DNA of 64,000 bases. Source: Saccharothrix australiensis. GTDB taxonomy: Bacteria > Actinomycetota > Actinomycetes > Mycobacteriales > Pseudonocardiaceae. The notes beneath the pieces are model-generated. The model saw nothing but the letters and a program-made list of their open reading frames with translations. It was not told the DNA's origin and did not search any database. The stretch is taken from the NCBI RefSeq assembly GCF_003634935.1, contig NZ_RBXO01000001.1:1885501-1949500 (forward strand), given 5' to 3'. The translations under genes were made by a program, and so were the position numbers. Shown in pieces: positions 1-9,108 of this stretch (positions are counted from its first letter, which is position 1; every line of letters starts with the position of its first letter).

Positions 1-673
1 GCAGGGGGAGGGCCAGCAGCGCGGTCAGCGCCGACACCGACCACCTCGGCCGGGCCCGCCTACCCGGCGGCGGCGGTGGTGGCGGCGGGTGGTCCGGGCG
101 GCAGATCCACGCCGTGCCGCGGACCTCCTTCACGTCCACCGCGACCTCGCCGTACGAATCCGGGTCGCACGCCGGGTCGGGCCGGACCACGTCCTGGAAG
201 AACCGGTCCGACACGATCAGCGCGAGCACGCCGGGGTGCTGTGCCAGCTCGGCGCGCAGCGGCGCGCAGTCCAGCAGCCGGAACGCCAGCACCAGGCCGT
301 CGCCCATCACGCCGTTGCCGTCGTTGAGCACCTCGCCCGCGGTGATCGCCGCCCGGAGCCGGATGCGCGCCTCCGGCGCGGACGTGGCGTTGTGCCTGCG
401 GAGCCGGCCGACCAGCGCGTGCGGCAGGGTGCTGACCACCCGGCTGTTGGGCACCCCGGCCGGCACGAGCACGAACAGCCCGTCGCCCCGGTCCTCGTGG
501 TAGGTGCCGTGCCAGTCGTCGGTCCACTCGACGCCGCACTCGGCGAACGCGCCCACCAGCGCCTCGTACAGGCCGTGCCGGATGGCCTGCTGCTGGCTCA
601 GGTCACGCGCGCCGAACCCGGACACGTCCACCGCCAGGATCGTCCGGTGGACCGCGGGCCGCGGCGTCCCCAT
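1..673 (-). CDS. Class III nucleotide cyclase-like domain protein, membrane-anchored (3' end outside window)
   Basis: The reading frame starts at ATG 673 and runs off the left edge without a stop. The N-terminus reads ILAVDVSGFGARD and about 50 residues later EDRGDGLFVLVP, which match the two metal-Asp motifs of class III adenylate/guanylate cyclase homology domains. A GDGLVLAFRLLD segment follows where such domains bind substrate. After about 195 residues comes a run of prolines, a basic stretch and the beginning of a hydrophobic segment, so a membrane anchor is likely. A TAGAAT -10 box (701-706, minus strand) and a GAGGGGGG ribosome site lie just upstream. Whether it makes a cyclic nucleotide or is only a sensory domain cannot be told from this fragment. 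Confidence 0.7.
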   Translation of the reverse strand, partial: MGTPRPAVHRTILAVDVSGFGARDLSQQQAIRHGLYEALVGAFAECGVEWTDDWHGTYHEDRGDGLFVLVPAGVPNSRVVSTLPHALVGRLRRHNATSAPEARIRLRAAITAGEVLNDGNGVMGDGLVLAFRLLDCAPLRAELAQHPGVLALIVSDRFFQDVVRPDPACDPDSYGEVAVDVKEVRGTAWICRPDHPPPPPPPPGRRARPRWSVSALTALLALPL

Positions 674-997
674 TGCCCCCCTCATCGGAGTCTCGCGCCG
701 ATTCTATGGTGTCGGTCACACCCGGCGAGGCATATCGGGCGCGGCGGCGATTCCCGATCCCTCCGCGCCGGCCGTGCGGGTGCCCGGCACGCGGCCCGCG
801 CCACCCGGCCCCGCGTCGCCGCCCCCCGTCGCCGCCTCGCGGGACCTCGCGCGCCCGGTGAGGAACCGCCGAGGCACCGTGCCGACGGCTCGCGGGACCG
901 CGTGCCCCCTCGACCGCGGACCGCCGGCCACCACGTCCCCGGCGGTGTGCCGCAGATCGTAAGAGCGGGCCCACCGCCCCGAACCGCAAAAAGGCGT
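674..997. other. Non-coding stretch between the cyclase-like gene and aceE
   Basis: No reading frame here shows the third-position G/C pattern of the neighbouring genes. It holds the putative -10 box (701-706) of the leftward gene and, at its right end, the T-rich tail of the aceE terminator. I see nothing else. Confidence 0.6.
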
Positions 998-1029
998 GTG
1001 GGGCCCCACCCGTTCGGGTGGGGCCCCAC
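998..1029 (-). terminator. Rho-independent terminator of aceE
   Basis: A perfect 14-bp stem (998-1011 with 1016-1029) closes a GTTC loop. On the minus strand it is followed by GCCTTTTTGCGG, giving a T5 tract. It lies 12 bp past the aceE stop codon. Confidence 0.9.
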
Positions 1030-1041
1030 AGGGGTGAAACC

Positions 1042-3789
1042 TCAGGCCAGGCCCGCGTCCGTCGTGGACGGGCCGGCCGCGCCCACGTCGTCGATGCGGT
1101 ACTTGCGCGCCGCCTGCACGACCAGCGACTGCTGGACCTCGCCGCGCTTCGCCAGCGCCGCCAGCGTCGCCACCGTGATCGACTCCGCGTCGACCAGGAA
1201 GTGCCGCCGCGCCGCGGGCCGCGTGTCGGAGAAGCCGAAGCCGTCCGTGCCCAGCGTCGTCATGTCGGTCGGCACGTACGGCCGGATCAGGTCCGGCACG
1301 GCCGTCATCCAGTCCGACACCGCCACCACGGGGCCCGCCACGCCGGACAGCGCCTGCGTCACGTACGGCACGCGCGGCTCCTCGTCCGGGTGCAGCAGGT
1401 TGTGCCGGTCGACGTCAACGGCCTCGCGGCGCAGCTCCGAGTACGACGTCGCGGACCAGACGTCGGCCTGCACGCCCCAGTCCTCGGCCAGCAGCCGCTG
1501 CGCCTCGATCGCCCACGGCATCGCCACACCGGACGCCAGCACCTGCGCCCGCGGGCCCGAGCCGGGCGCCTGCTGGTAGCGGTAGAGGCCCTTGAGCAAG
1601 CCCTCCACGTCCAGGTCCGCCGGCTCGGCGGGCTGCTGGTACGGCTCGTTGTAGACGGTCAGGTAGTAGAAGACGTTCTCGGCGTCCTCGCCGTACATCC
1701 GCCGCAGGCCGTCCTTGACGATGTGCGCCACCTCGAACGACCACGCCGGGTCGTAGGCGATCACGGCCGGGTTGGTGTGCGCGAGCAGCAGCGAGTGCCC
1801 GTCGGCGTGCTGGAGGCCCTCGCCGGTCAGCGTGGTGCGGCCCGCCGTCGCGCCCAGCACGAAGCCGCGCGCCATCTGGTCGGCCGCCGCCCACAGGCCG
1901 TCGCCGGTCCGCTGGAACCCGAACATCGAGTAGAAGATGTAGATCGGGATCATCGGCTCGCCGTGCGTGGCGTAGGACGTGCCCGCCGCCGTGAACGACG
2001 CGGTGGAACCGGCCTCGTTGATGCCCTCGTGCAGGATCTGGCCCTGCTCGGACTCCTTGTAGGCCAGCATGAGCTGCGCGTCGACCGACGTGTACAGCTG
2101 CCCGTTCGGGTTGTAGATCTTCTGCGCCGGGAACATCGAGTCCATGCCGAACGTGCGCGCCTCGTCCGGGATGATCGGCACGATCCGGCCGCCGATCTCC
2201 GGGTCCTTGGCCAGGTCGCGCACCAGCCGGACGAACGCCATCGTGGTGGCGACCTCCTGCTTGCCCGAGCCGCGGCGCACCACGTCGTAGACCTTGTCGC
2301 CGGGCAGCACCAGCGCCTTGGACTTGGTGCGGCGCTCCGGCACGAAGCCGCCGAGCTGCTTGCGGCGCTCCAGCAGGTACCGGATCTCCGGCGCGTCCTG
2401 GCCGGGGTGGTAGTACGGCGGCAGGTACGGGTCGAGGTCCTTGTCCGCGATCGGGATGCGCAGGCTGTCCCGGAACAGCTTCAGGTCCTCGTGGGTCATC
2501 TTCTTCATCTGGTGCGTGGCGTTGCGCCCGGCGAAGTGCGGGCCCAGGCCGTAGCCCTTGATGGTCTTGGCGAGGATGACCGTCGGCTGGCCGTGGTGCT
2601 CCGAGGCCGCCTTGTACGCCGCGTACACCTTGCGGTAGTCGTGGCCGCCGCGCTTGAGGTTCCACACCTCGTCGTCGGTCATCGGCGCGACCAGCTCCTT
2701 GGTCCGCGGGTCGCGGCCGAAGAAGTGCTCCTTGACGTACGCGCCGTCGTTCGCCTTGTACGTCTGGTAGTCGCCGTCCGGCGTCTGGTTCATCAGGTTC
2801 ACCAGCGCGCCGTCGCGGTCGGCGTGCAGCAGGGCGTCCCACTCGCGGCCCCAGATGACCTTGATGACGTTCCAGCCCGCGCCGCGGAAGAACGCCTCCA
2901 GCTCCTGGATGATCTTGCCGTTGCCGCGGACCGGGCCGTCGAGGCGCTGGAGGTTGCAGTTGACCACGAAGGTCAGGTTGTCCAGTTGCTCGTTCGCGGC
3001 GATCTGGAGCAGGCCGCGCGACTCCGGCTCGTCCATCTCGCCGTCGCCGAGGAACGCCCACACGCGCTGGTCGGTGGTGTCCTTGATGCCCCGGTCGCGC
3101 AGGTAGCGGTTGAACCGCGCCTGGTAGATCGCGTTCATCGGGCCGAGGCCCATCGAGACGGTCGGGAACTCCCAGAAGTCCGGCATCAGCCGCGGGTGCG
3201 GGTAGGACGGCAGCCCGCCGCCCGGACCGGCGTGCGAGAACTCCTGGCGGAAGCCGTCGAGCTGCCGCGCCGACAGCCTGCCCTCCAGGAACGCCCGCGC
3301 GTACACGCCCGGCGAGGCGTGGCCCTGGATGAACACGTGGTCGCCGCCGCCGGGGTGGTCCTTGCCCCGGAAGAAGTGGTTGAAGCCGACCTCGTAGAGG
3401 CTCGCCGACGAGGCGTAGGTCGAGATGTGGCCGCCGACGCCCACGCCCGGCCGCTGGGCGCGGTGCACGGTCATCGCCGCGTTCCAGCGGATCCACGCGC
3501 GGTAGCGGCGCTCCACCTCCTCGTCACCGGGGAACCACGGCTCGCGCTCGGTGGGGATGGTGTTGACGTAGTCCGTGCTGGTCAGCGACGGCACGCCGAC
3601 GTGGTTCTCCCTCGCCCGCTCGAGCAGCCGGAGCATCAGGTAGCGGGCGCGCTGCTGACCGCCGCCCTTGAGCGCGGCGTCGAAGGACTCCAGCCACTCC
3701 GCGGTCTCCTCCGGGTCGATGTCCGGGAGGTGGGCGGCCAGGCCGTCACGGATGACGTGCACCCGTTCGGGAGTGTTCTGGGGGCTCAA
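1042..3789 (-). CDS. aceE: Pyruvate dehydrogenase E1 component, homodimeric type
   Basis: The 915-residue product has the length and sequence of the homodimeric E1p family. E1p uses thiamine diphosphate and Mg2+ to decarboxylate pyruvate and acetylate the lipoyl groups of E2. The ThDP motif is clear: GDGEMDE at residues 248-254 and NCN at 277-279. The start is a TTG at 3789, chosen because GAGGAGATCCC sits immediately upstream and no better start exists. A strong terminator follows the stop. The divergent DUF3052 and ahpE genes reproduce the mycobacterial arrangement. E2 (dlaT) and E3 (lpdA) are encoded 10 kb away, as is usual in this phylum, where E1p, E2 and E3 can form a mixed PDH/KGDH complex. 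Confidence 0.97.
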   Translation of the reverse strand: MSPQNTPERVHVIRDGLAAHLPDIDPEETAEWLESFDAALKGGGQQRARYLMLRLLERARENHVGVPSLTSTDYVNTIPTEREPWFPGDEEVERRYRAWIRWNAAMTVHRAQRPGVGVGGHISTYASSASLYEVGFNHFFRGKDHPGGGDHVFIQGHASPGVYARAFLEGRLSARQLDGFRQEFSHAGPGGGLPSYPHPRLMPDFWEFPTVSMGLGPMNAIYQARFNRYLRDRGIKDTTDQRVWAFLGDGEMDEPESRGLLQIAANEQLDNLTFVVNCNLQRLDGPVRGNGKIIQELEAFFRGAGWNVIKVIWGREWDALLHADRDGALVNLMNQTPDGDYQTYKANDGAYVKEHFFGRDPRTKELVAPMTDDEVWNLKRGGHDYRKVYAAYKAASEHHGQPTVILAKTIKGYGLGPHFAGRNATHQMKKMTHEDLKLFRDSLRIPIADKDLDPYLPPYYHPGQDAPEIRYLLERRKQLGGFVPERRTKSKALVLPGDKVYDVVRRGSGKQEVATTMAFVRLVRDLAKDPEIGGRIVPIIPDEARTFGMDSMFPAQKIYNPNGQLYTSVDAQLMLAYKESEQGQILHEGINEAGSTASFTAAGTSYATHGEPMIPIYIFYSMFGFQRTGDGLWAAADQMARGFVLGATAGRTTLTGEGLQHADGHSLLLAHTNPAVIAYDPAWSFEVAHIVKDGLRRMYGEDAENVFYYLTVYNEPYQQPAEPADLDVEGLLKGLYRYQQAPGSGPRAQVLASGVAMPWAIEAQRLLAEDWGVQADVWSATSYSELRREAVDVDRHNLLHPDEEPRVPYVTQALSGVAGPVVAVSDWMTAVPDLIRPYVPTDMTTLGTDGFGFSDTRPAARRHFLVDAESITVATLAALAKRGEVQQSLVVQAARKYRIDDVGAAGPSTTDAGLA

Positions 3790-3911
3790 GGGATCTCCTC
3801 GTTCCGGGGTCTCTGACTCCCATCGTCACCTTCGGGAGCTGATCCGTCACCGCTACCGGTGGGTAATTTGGACCGTGTCCCTCGCGCGCGCGAATAGGAG
3901 GTATGTAGAGC

Positions 3912-3986
3912 GTGCCTCATCCGGATGGCGCAACGCACCCGGGGGTACCCGATGCGGCGTGTCTTGGCCCTTACGGTTGCGCTTAG
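3912..3986 (+). CDS. Candidate 24-residue leader ORF upstream of the DUF3052 gene
   Basis: A GTG at 3912 opens a 24-codon frame ending in TAG at 3984-3986, with an excellent AGGAGGT (3896-3902) nine bases upstream. The same ribosome site is also followed by an ATG-TAG pair (3903-3908), a start directly followed by a stop. The predicted peptide begins MPHPDGATHPG and ends LGPYGCA. It lies about 100 bp before the DUF3052 start on the same strand. It could be a translated leader or a chance frame. Confidence 0.3.
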   Translation: MPHPDGATHPGVPDAACLGPYGCA

Positions 3987-4082
3987 CAGGCCCGACAGTG
4001 TTCGCTAGCCGCGACTGGTAGTGACATCGCGCGGCAGTCGAACCCCGGCTGCCGCTCTTGTGTACTTGGAGGAGTGGAAGCC

Positions 4083-4514
4083 GTGGTCGCCGCGGAAGAC
4101 GCCGGCAAGATCGGTGTCGCCGACAGGCTCGGGATCGAACCGGGCAGCGTGGTCCAGGAGATCGGCTGGGACGAGGACGTCGACGACGACCTCCGTGCCG
4201 CGATCGAAGAGCGCATCGGCAGCGATCTGCTCGACGAGGACGTCGACGAGGTCGTGGAAGTGGTCCTGCTGTGGTGGCGCGAGGATGACGGCGACCTGGT
4301 CGACGCACTGATCAACGCCACCACCTCGCTGGCCGACGACGGCGTGATCTGGGTGCTGACGCCGAAGACCGGTCGGACCGGCCACGTCGAGCCGAGCGAC
4401 ATCGCCGAATCGGTGTCCACCGCGGGGCTCGCCCAGACCTCCAACGTCAGCGTGAGCGCCGACTGGATGGCGACGAGGCTGGTGGCGCCGAAGTCGGCCA
4501 AGTCCAAGCGCTGA
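4083..4514 (+). CDS. DUF3052 domain protein
   Basis: A 143-residue acidic protein with the segment GIEPGSVVQEIGWDEDVDDD, characteristic of the DUF3052 family, which is confined to actinobacteria and has no established biochemical role. The start is placed at GTG 4083 and not GTG 4074 because the GGAGGA ribosome site (4068-4073) abuts the earlier codon but is nine bases from this one. The resulting N-terminus, MVAAEDAGK, fits the family. The gene sits between divergent aceE and ahpE in the same order as in mycobacteria, which suggests a conserved but unknown link to central metabolism or redox defence. Confidence 0.85.
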   Translation: MVAAEDAGKIGVADRLGIEPGSVVQEIGWDEDVDDDLRAAIEERIGSDLLDEDVDEVVEVVLLWWREDDGDLVDALINATTSLADDGVIWVLTPKTGRTGHVEPSDIAESVSTAGLAQTSNVSVSADWMATRLVAPKSAKSKR

Positions 4515-4613
4515 CCCGACCGCCCGTCGCCGGTGCCGCTAGGCTCGCGGACGGGCTCCGCACGCGTGGAGCCCGTCTTGTCGGGTGCACGAGTTCCGGT
4601 GGAAGGGCTAAGC

Positions 4614-5078
4614 ATGGCGGTCGAGGTCGGTTCGGAGGCTCCGGACTTCACGCTGAACGACTACAACAAGCAGCCGGTGGCGTTGTCGTCCTTCCGGGGC
4701 AAGCGCAACGTGCTGCTGGTCTTCTACCCGTTCGCGTTCAGCGGCATCTGCACCGGCGAGCTGTGCCAGGTGCGCGACGAGCTCGCGGCGTACGAGGACG
4801 AGAACGTGCAGGTGATCGGTGTGTCGGTGGACACGCCGTTCAGCCTGAAGGCGTGGGCCGAGCAGGAGGGCTACCGCTTCCCGCTGCTGTCGGACTTCTG
4901 GCCGCACGGCGAGGTGGCGTCCCGGTACGGCGTGTTCAACGAGGCGGCGGGCCTCGCCAACCGCGGCACGTTCCTGGTGGACCTCTCGGGTGTCGTCCGG
5001 TACGCCGAGGTCAACGGGCCGGGCGAGCCGCGCGACCAGGAGGCGTGGAAGAAGGCCGTGGCCGCCCTGAAGTCCTGA
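4614..5078 (+). CDS. ahpE: AhpE-type peroxiredoxin
   Basis: The 154-residue product is a thioredoxin-fold peroxidase of the AhpE branch, which reduces peroxides and peroxynitrite through a catalytic cysteine. The peroxidatic Cys46 lies in FYPFAFSGICTGELC, matching the PxxxT/S-x2-C loop of the family. A second cysteine, Cys51, sits five residues later, where the M. tuberculosis one-cysteine enzyme has no cysteine. That spacing is also seen in PrxQ/BCP enzymes that form an internal disulfide. Start ATG 4614 is preceded by GGAAGG. It follows the DUF3052 gene on the same strand and a tRNA gene follows. Confidence 0.93.
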   Translation: MAVEVGSEAPDFTLNDYNKQPVALSSFRGKRNVLLVFYPFAFSGICTGELCQVRDELAAYEDENVQVIGVSVDTPFSLKAWAEQEGYRFPLLSDFWPHGEVASRYGVFNEAAGLANRGTFLVDLSGVVRYAEVNGPGEPRDQEAWKKAVAALKS

Positions 5079-5118
5079 TAGCGTTGCCGGCGTCACCCCA
5101 CGGTCGGGTGACGTCTCC

Positions 5119-5190
5119 GGGCGTGTAGCTCAGCGGAAGAGCACTCGGTTTACACCCGAGCGGTCGCAGGTTCGAACCCTGCCGCGCCCA
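5119..5190 (+). tRNA. tRNA-Val (anticodon UAC)
   Basis: A 72-nt cloverleaf can be folded by eye: acceptor GGGCGTG/CGCGCCC with one G-U pair, anticodon stem CTCGG/CCGAG around loop TTTACAC (anticodon TAC), T-stem GCAGG/CCTGC with TTCGAAC. The discriminator is A and no CCA is encoded. No integrase gene or duplicated 3' end was seen nearby, so it does not look like an occupied attachment site. Confidence 0.95.
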
Positions 5191-5278
5191 CCCCGTCGTG
5201 CCGTGGCGGCCGGGCCCCGTGGTGCGGGTTCCCGCACCGACCTCGCCAAGCCGCCCGGCCGGCCCGTAGCTTGTCGCC

Positions 5279-5581
5279 ATGTCACCCAGGACGGTCGCCG
5301 CTGTGGTGGGGGTCTCGTTCTTCCTCGCCGGGCTGCTGATCGCGCTCGTGCCGACGGCCGCGGACGCGCCGTCGGGCCGGGCGGTGCCCTGCGGCAACAG
5401 CCTGGGCGGTGGGTTCGACGAGGTCGGGGTCAGGGCCGAGAGCCCGGCGCTGGTCGGCATCTGCGGCCGGTTGCGGAGCGAGCGGCTGGCGTGGGCCGCG
5501 CCGGTGACCGGGGTCGGGCTGGTGGTGGTCGTCGGGTCGCTCCTGGTGCGCCGCGGTTCCTCGGGCGGTGCGGCGGCGTGA
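5279..5581 (+). CDS. Small two-helix membrane protein, hypothetical
   Basis: The 100-residue product has a hydrophobic segment at about residues 6-27, a short exposed loop with two cysteines (CGNSLGG and ICGRL), and a second hydrophobic segment at about 73-91 followed by arginines. I do not recognise the family. The paired cysteines in the likely external loop could form a disulfide. The ATG is placed six bases after a TAGCTT -10 box (5267-5272) with no ribosome site, which suggests a leaderless transcript. It converges on the small secreted protein gene next to it, with only 7 bp between stops. Confidence 0.7.
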   Translation: MSPRTVAAVVGVSFFLAGLLIALVPTAADAPSGRAVPCGNSLGGGFDEVGVRAESPALVGICGRLRSERLAWAAPVTGVGLVVVVGSLLVRRGSSGGAAA

Positions 5582-5588
5582 CGGCGGC

Positions 5589-5867
5589 TCACACCTCGCC
5601 GGAGGTCTGCGCGGCGGCCAGCAGGCAGGCCACGAGGACGAGCTGCGGGTCCTGCACGCCGTCGGCGGTCAGGCCGGTGACGCACTTCTCGGGCGACTCC
5701 TCGCCCGCCTTGCAGGCGTCGCGCGTCGCGTCGGTGATCTTGTGGCCGGCCTGTTCGAGGATGGCCGTGCACTGCTCGGCGGACGCCTGAGCCGGGGTGG
5801 CGGCCAGCGCGGGCAGGAGCGTGGCGGCGGCGAACGTGGCGGCGGCCAGGGCGGCGGTGCGGAACAT
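5589..5867 (-). CDS. Small secreted protein, hypothetical
   Basis: A 92-residue product with a typical Sec signal peptide (MFRTAALAAATFAAATLLPA, cleavage probably after AQA near residue 28). The mature part is about 64 residues with four cysteines (residues 33, 52, 62 and 81), so two disulfides are possible. ATG 5867 has GGGAG upstream. No family is recognised. The protein is presumably exported. Confidence 0.7.
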   Translation of the reverse strand: MFRTAALAAATFAAATLLPALAATPAQASAEQCTAILEQAGHKITDATRDACKAGEESPEKCVTGLTADGVQDPQLVLVACLLAAAQTSGEV

Positions 5868-6286
5868 CGCGGGATCTCCCGTCTCCTCGGTGCGGCGGCG
5901 CCCCCAGCGGGACGACCGCGCTCGACCACGCCGAACTACCCGGCAGGGGCGGGGGGAACCGCCCGCCATCCCATCGTGTGACCGGATCGCCCGCGCTTCG
6001 AGGCACGATGGTCGAATCGACCACGGGCAGGCCGACGAGCCGGGGAGCACCGACGTCGGACTACCCGAGGCGGGCGGAACCAGGCGCCGGGGAGGTCGTG
6101 ACCGCGGGGGCAGATGTCCGGATCGGGTCATGTCCCGGTCCGGTGCCGGTCGTGGTGTCCGGAGCAGCGCGGGTGTCCCCTGTAAGAGCAGGCCAAGCCG
6201 TCGCGCCATCGGGTTGCACCGGGTATCCGCCCGGCCCACTGTGGTAGCCGGCGATCGGGGGTTGAGACGCACAGGCAGGAGGCACG
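5868..6286. other. Non-coding 419-bp interval before the HTH/Nudix-like gene
   Basis: No frame here shows coding bias. The interval is somewhat less GC-rich at its right end. It should contain the promoters of the two divergent genes, but no convincing -35/-10 pair could be singled out. Confidence 0.5.
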
Positions 6287-7735
6287 ATGCCCGGACCGCT
6301 CACCGGTCGCACAGTCCTTGGTCTGCTCATCAGGCAACGTCGACTCAGTGTTGAAGAGTTCACCGAGCAGCTTGGGGGTTTCGCTCGGGAACACCGGGAA
6401 GTCGGCACGCTGAGCGTTCGGCACATGCATCGGATAGTGACTGGAAGAGTCACGGCGAACCAGTTGCGCCCGGCTACCGTTCGCCTGCTGGAGGGGTTCC
6501 TCGGGGTGCCTATCGAGGAGCTTCTGACGCTGACCGGGCTTGGCGAAGAAGCTCGGAACGCGACTGCTCCCGTCGCGGACAAGAGCGATGCGGACGTCGT
6601 CAGGGCTGATCAGGCTGAGTGGCTGCGGGTGCGTGGTGTTCCCGGTGTGCGTGGGCGGGAGTTGTCCGAGTCGGCCGCGTGGCTGTACCCGGATTCGGTG
6701 CGTGCGCCCGGTGGCCATGTGCTGGCTGGGCCCGGCTGGCTGGTCGAGCGGCCGGTCGAGTTGGACCTTGTCGAGCTGGAGTGGGCGGGCGACTCCCCGT
6801 GCTACGCGTTTCCCGCACAGGTCGACGTGACCGGTCTGCTGCCGTTGAGCGACCAGGGTGTGCGGTACCGGGACTACAGCCGTGCCGTCCGCGACCTCGT
6901 CCGGCCGAGGTTGCTGGAGAACCGGCTGAGCTATCGCCTCACCGGCGTGGCCGCCGGTCGTGGCGGTGGGTTGCGCCTGCGCTTCGGCCGGACGACCTTC
7001 TTCGAGGGCTTCAACCTGAGACAACTGCTGGCCCACGAGTTCAAACGGGCCTGGCTGGTCTCCGGCCGGGCCACCCCGCGAATAGCGGACCTGCCCCTGC
7101 GGCAGGCCGTCGGGGACCCGTTCGACCCGGAGCGCCTGCTGATGTCGCCCGGCATCACCACGCTGACCATCCGGCGTGGCGGCATCGGCGAGGGCGCGAG
7201 CTTCGTCCTGCACGAGCGGGACGGCGGCAAGGTGGCGGATGGTGGGGGCTTGTGCCACCCGATGCCCGCCGGGGAGTTCCAGCCGTCCTCGAGCGCGCCC
7301 GAGGACGTCGAGCGTGACTTCTCGCTGTGGCGGAACATCATGCGCGAGTACTCCGAGGAGTTCCTCGGCAACCCCGAGCACGACGGCGGCGGTCCCCGGT
7401 CCATCGACTACGCGCACGACGAGCCGTTCGCGCGGTTCGAAGCGGCGCGCGGGCGCGGGAGCTTCCGCGTGTGGCATTGCGGCCTGGTGATCGAACCCCT
7501 CGAACTCAACGTCCAGCAGTTGACGGTGGCCGTCATCGACGCGCCCGAGTACGACGAGCTGTTCGAGGGCGTGGTCGCGGTCAACGACGAGGGGTGGATC
7601 GTCGGGCAGGGTGACGCCAGGCACATCCCCTTCACCCCGGACGCCATCGACCGCCTCGAACCGCGCCTGTCGGCCGGTGGGCTCATCCTGCTCCGGTTGG
7701 CGTGGCGGCACCGACGGGTGATCCTCGGAGGCTGA
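6287..7735 (+). CDS. HTH-domain protein with C-terminal Nudix-like segment, function unknown
   Basis: The 482-residue protein begins with a helix-turn-helix-like region (about residues 10-80, RTVLGLLIRQRRLSVEEFTE through VRLLEGFLGVPIEELL) resembling Xre-type DNA-binding domains. The middle is of unknown fold. Around residues 345-360 it reads LWRNIMREYSEEFLG, whose RExxEE core resembles the Nudix box, within a stretch that could be a Nudix-like fold. ATG 6287 has AGGAGG close upstream. Codon usage in the first 150 codons is less GC-biased than in flanking genes, which hints at a different history. It may be a ligand-sensing regulator that uses a Nudix-derived domain. Function is not established. 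Confidence 0.7.
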   Translation: MPGPLTGRTVLGLLIRQRRLSVEEFTEQLGGFAREHREVGTLSVRHMHRIVTGRVTANQLRPATVRLLEGFLGVPIEELLTLTGLGEEARNATAPVADKSDADVVRADQAEWLRVRGVPGVRGRELSESAAWLYPDSVRAPGGHVLAGPGWLVERPVELDLVELEWAGDSPCYAFPAQVDVTGLLPLSDQGVRYRDYSRAVRDLVRPRLLENRLSYRLTGVAAGRGGGLRLRFGRTTFFEGFNLRQLLAHEFKRAWLVSGRATPRIADLPLRQAVGDPFDPERLLMSPGITTLTIRRGGIGEGASFVLHERDGGKVADGGGLCHPMPAGEFQPSSSAPEDVERDFSLWRNIMREYSEEFLGNPEHDGGGPRSIDYAHDEPFARFEAARGRGSFRVWHCGLVIEPLELNVQQLTVAVIDAPEYDELFEGVVAVNDEGWIVGQGDARHIPFTPDAIDRLEPRLSAGGLILLRLAWRHRRVILGG

Positions 7736-7774
7736 CCGGCGCACACGGCCCGGAGCCCAGGAGCGGCGACGAAA

Positions 7775-7804
7775 ACGCCCGGCACCTCGTCGGGTGCCGG
7801 GCGT
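7775..7804 (-). terminator. Terminator hairpin downstream of lipA
   Basis: A 12-bp perfect stem (7775-7786 with 7793-7804) with a 6-nt loop. On the minus strand it is followed by TTTTC. It lies 15 bp past the lipA stop and 39 bp past the stop of the converging HTH/Nudix-like gene, so it may serve both strands. Confidence 0.8.
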
Positions 7805-7819
7805 CCTCGGAGAGCTTCC

Positions 7820-8821
7820 CTAGCGGGACAGGAGCGACGTGATCTCCTGGGCCGCGCCGCCCGCCTCCAGCAGGTGGCGGAGGTTGTCCGGCAGCACGTC
7901 CCCGCGCTGCTGCACGGCCTGCGCGTAGAGCCGGCCCGCCCGGTACGAGGAGCGGACCAGCGGGCCCGCCATGACGCCGGAGAAGCCGATCCGCTCGGCG
8001 GTCTCCTTGTGGGTCACGAACTCCTCGGGCTTCACCCAGCGCTCCACCGGGTGGTGGCGCGGCGACGGGCGCAGGTACTGCGTGATGGTGATGATCTCGC
8101 AGCCCGCGTCGTGCAGGTCGCTCAGCGCCTCGGTGACCTCGTCCGGCGTCTCGCCCATGCCCAGGATGAGGTTCGACTTGGTGACCAGGCCGGCTTCCCT
8201 GGCCCTGGTGATGACCTCCAGCGACCGCTCGTAGCGGAACGCCGGGCGGATGCGCTTGAAGATCCTCGGCACCGTCTCCAGGTTGTGCGCGAGCACCTCG
8301 GGGCGGGAGTCGAAGACCTCCGCCAGCTGCTCGGGCACCGCGTTGAAGTCCGGGATCAGCAGCTCGACGCCCGTGCCGGGGTTGAGGGCGTGGATCTGGC
8401 GGACGGTCTCCGCGTACAGCCACGCGCCGCCGTCGGCCAGGTCGTCCCGCGCCACGCCGGTCACCGTCGAGTAGCGCAGGCCCATCGCCTGGACGGACTC
8501 GGCGACCCGGCGCGGTTCGTCGCGGTCGAGGTCGGCCGGCTTGCCGGTGTCGATCTGGCAGAAGTCGCAGCGCCGGGTGCACTGCTCGCCACCGATCAGG
8601 AAGGTGGCCTCCCGGTCCTCCCAGCACTCGTAGATGTTGGGACAGCCGGCCTCTTCGCACACCGTGTGCAGACCCTCGCGCTTGACCAGGCCCTTGAGTT
8701 CACGGTACTCGGGGCCCATCTTCGCCTTGGTCTTGATCCACGAGGGCTTCTTCTCGATGGGCGTTTGACTGTTGCGGACTTCCAGTCGCAGCAGCTTCCG
8801 ACCCTCAGGTACGACGGTCAC
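7820..8821 (-). CDS. lipA: Lipoyl synthase
   Basis: The 333-residue radical-SAM enzyme inserts two sulfurs into octanoyl groups on E2 and GcvH. Both iron-sulfur clusters are visible: auxiliary-cluster cysteines 55, 60 and 66 ([12 protein letters not shown]) and radical-SAM cysteines 81, 85 and 88 (CTRRCDFC). The C-terminal RSSY motif supplies the serine ligand. GTG 8821 lies seven bases after TAGGGT (8829-8834, minus strand) and has no ribosome site, so a leaderless transcript is likely. lipB lies 2.5 kb upstream on the same strand. In most relatives the two are adjacent, and here repeats and two other genes separate them. Confidence 0.97.
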   Translation of the reverse strand: MTVVPEGRKLLRLEVRNSQTPIEKKPSWIKTKAKMGPEYRELKGLVKREGLHTVCEEAGCPNIYECWEDREATFLIGGEQCTRRCDFCQIDTGKPADLDRDEPRRVAESVQAMGLRYSTVTGVARDDLADGGAWLYAETVRQIHALNPGTGVELLIPDFNAVPEQLAEVFDSRPEVLAHNLETVPRIFKRIRPAFRYERSLEVITRAREAGLVTKSNLILGMGETPDEVTEALSDLHDAGCEIITITQYLRPSPRHHPVERWVKPEEFVTHKETAERIGFSGVMAGPLVRSSYRAGRLYAQAVQQRGDVLPDNLRHLLEAGGAAQEITSLLSR

Positions 8822-8907
8822 GTCACCAACCCTACGTCACGGTGGAGTGTGTTGGATTTCCTGTGTTGGATTGGCCCGACTCCGTCGGGCGGCTCGGCCG
8901 CCTGTTA

Positions 8908-8980
8908 GTCGGCGGCTCGCGGGGCGGGTTGCGCCGATCGAAGAGCGTGATCGGCGCAACCCGCGCCGCGAACCACCGAC
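8908..8980. repeat. Hairpin of repeat copy 1
   Basis: Two 32-nt arms (8908-8939 and 8949-8980) pair with three mismatches, and the inner 16 bp (8924-8939 with 8949-8964) are perfect. The loop is GAAGAGCGT. Two of the three mismatches would be G-U pairs if the minus strand were transcribed. Confidence 0.85.
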
Positions 8981-9035
8981 GCGGCCTCGCTGTGTTGGAT
9001 GGCCCGACTCCGTCGGGCGGCTCGGCCGCCTTTCA

Positions 9036-9108
9036 GTCGGCGGCTCGCGGGGCGGGTTCTGCCGATCGAAGAGCGTGATCGGCAGAACCCGCGCCGCGAA
9101 CCACCGAC
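9036..9108. repeat. Hairpin of repeat copy 2
   Basis: Same architecture as copy 1: arms 9036-9067 and 9077-9108, loop GAAGAGCGT at 9068-9076. Two adjacent stem positions differ from copy 1 and both partners have changed to keep pairing (GC/GC in copy 1, CT/AG in copy 2). Confidence 0.85.

Noticed and set aside
1018-3816. A long open frame of 932 codons on the plus strand opposite aceE
   Set aside because: It is the antisense shadow of a conserved gene. High GC keeps stops rare, and its composition (Arg, Val, His-rich) does not resemble a protein.
5119-5190. tRNA-Val as a phage or ICE attachment site
   Set aside because: No integrase, excisionase or duplicated tRNA end was found in the following 5 kb.
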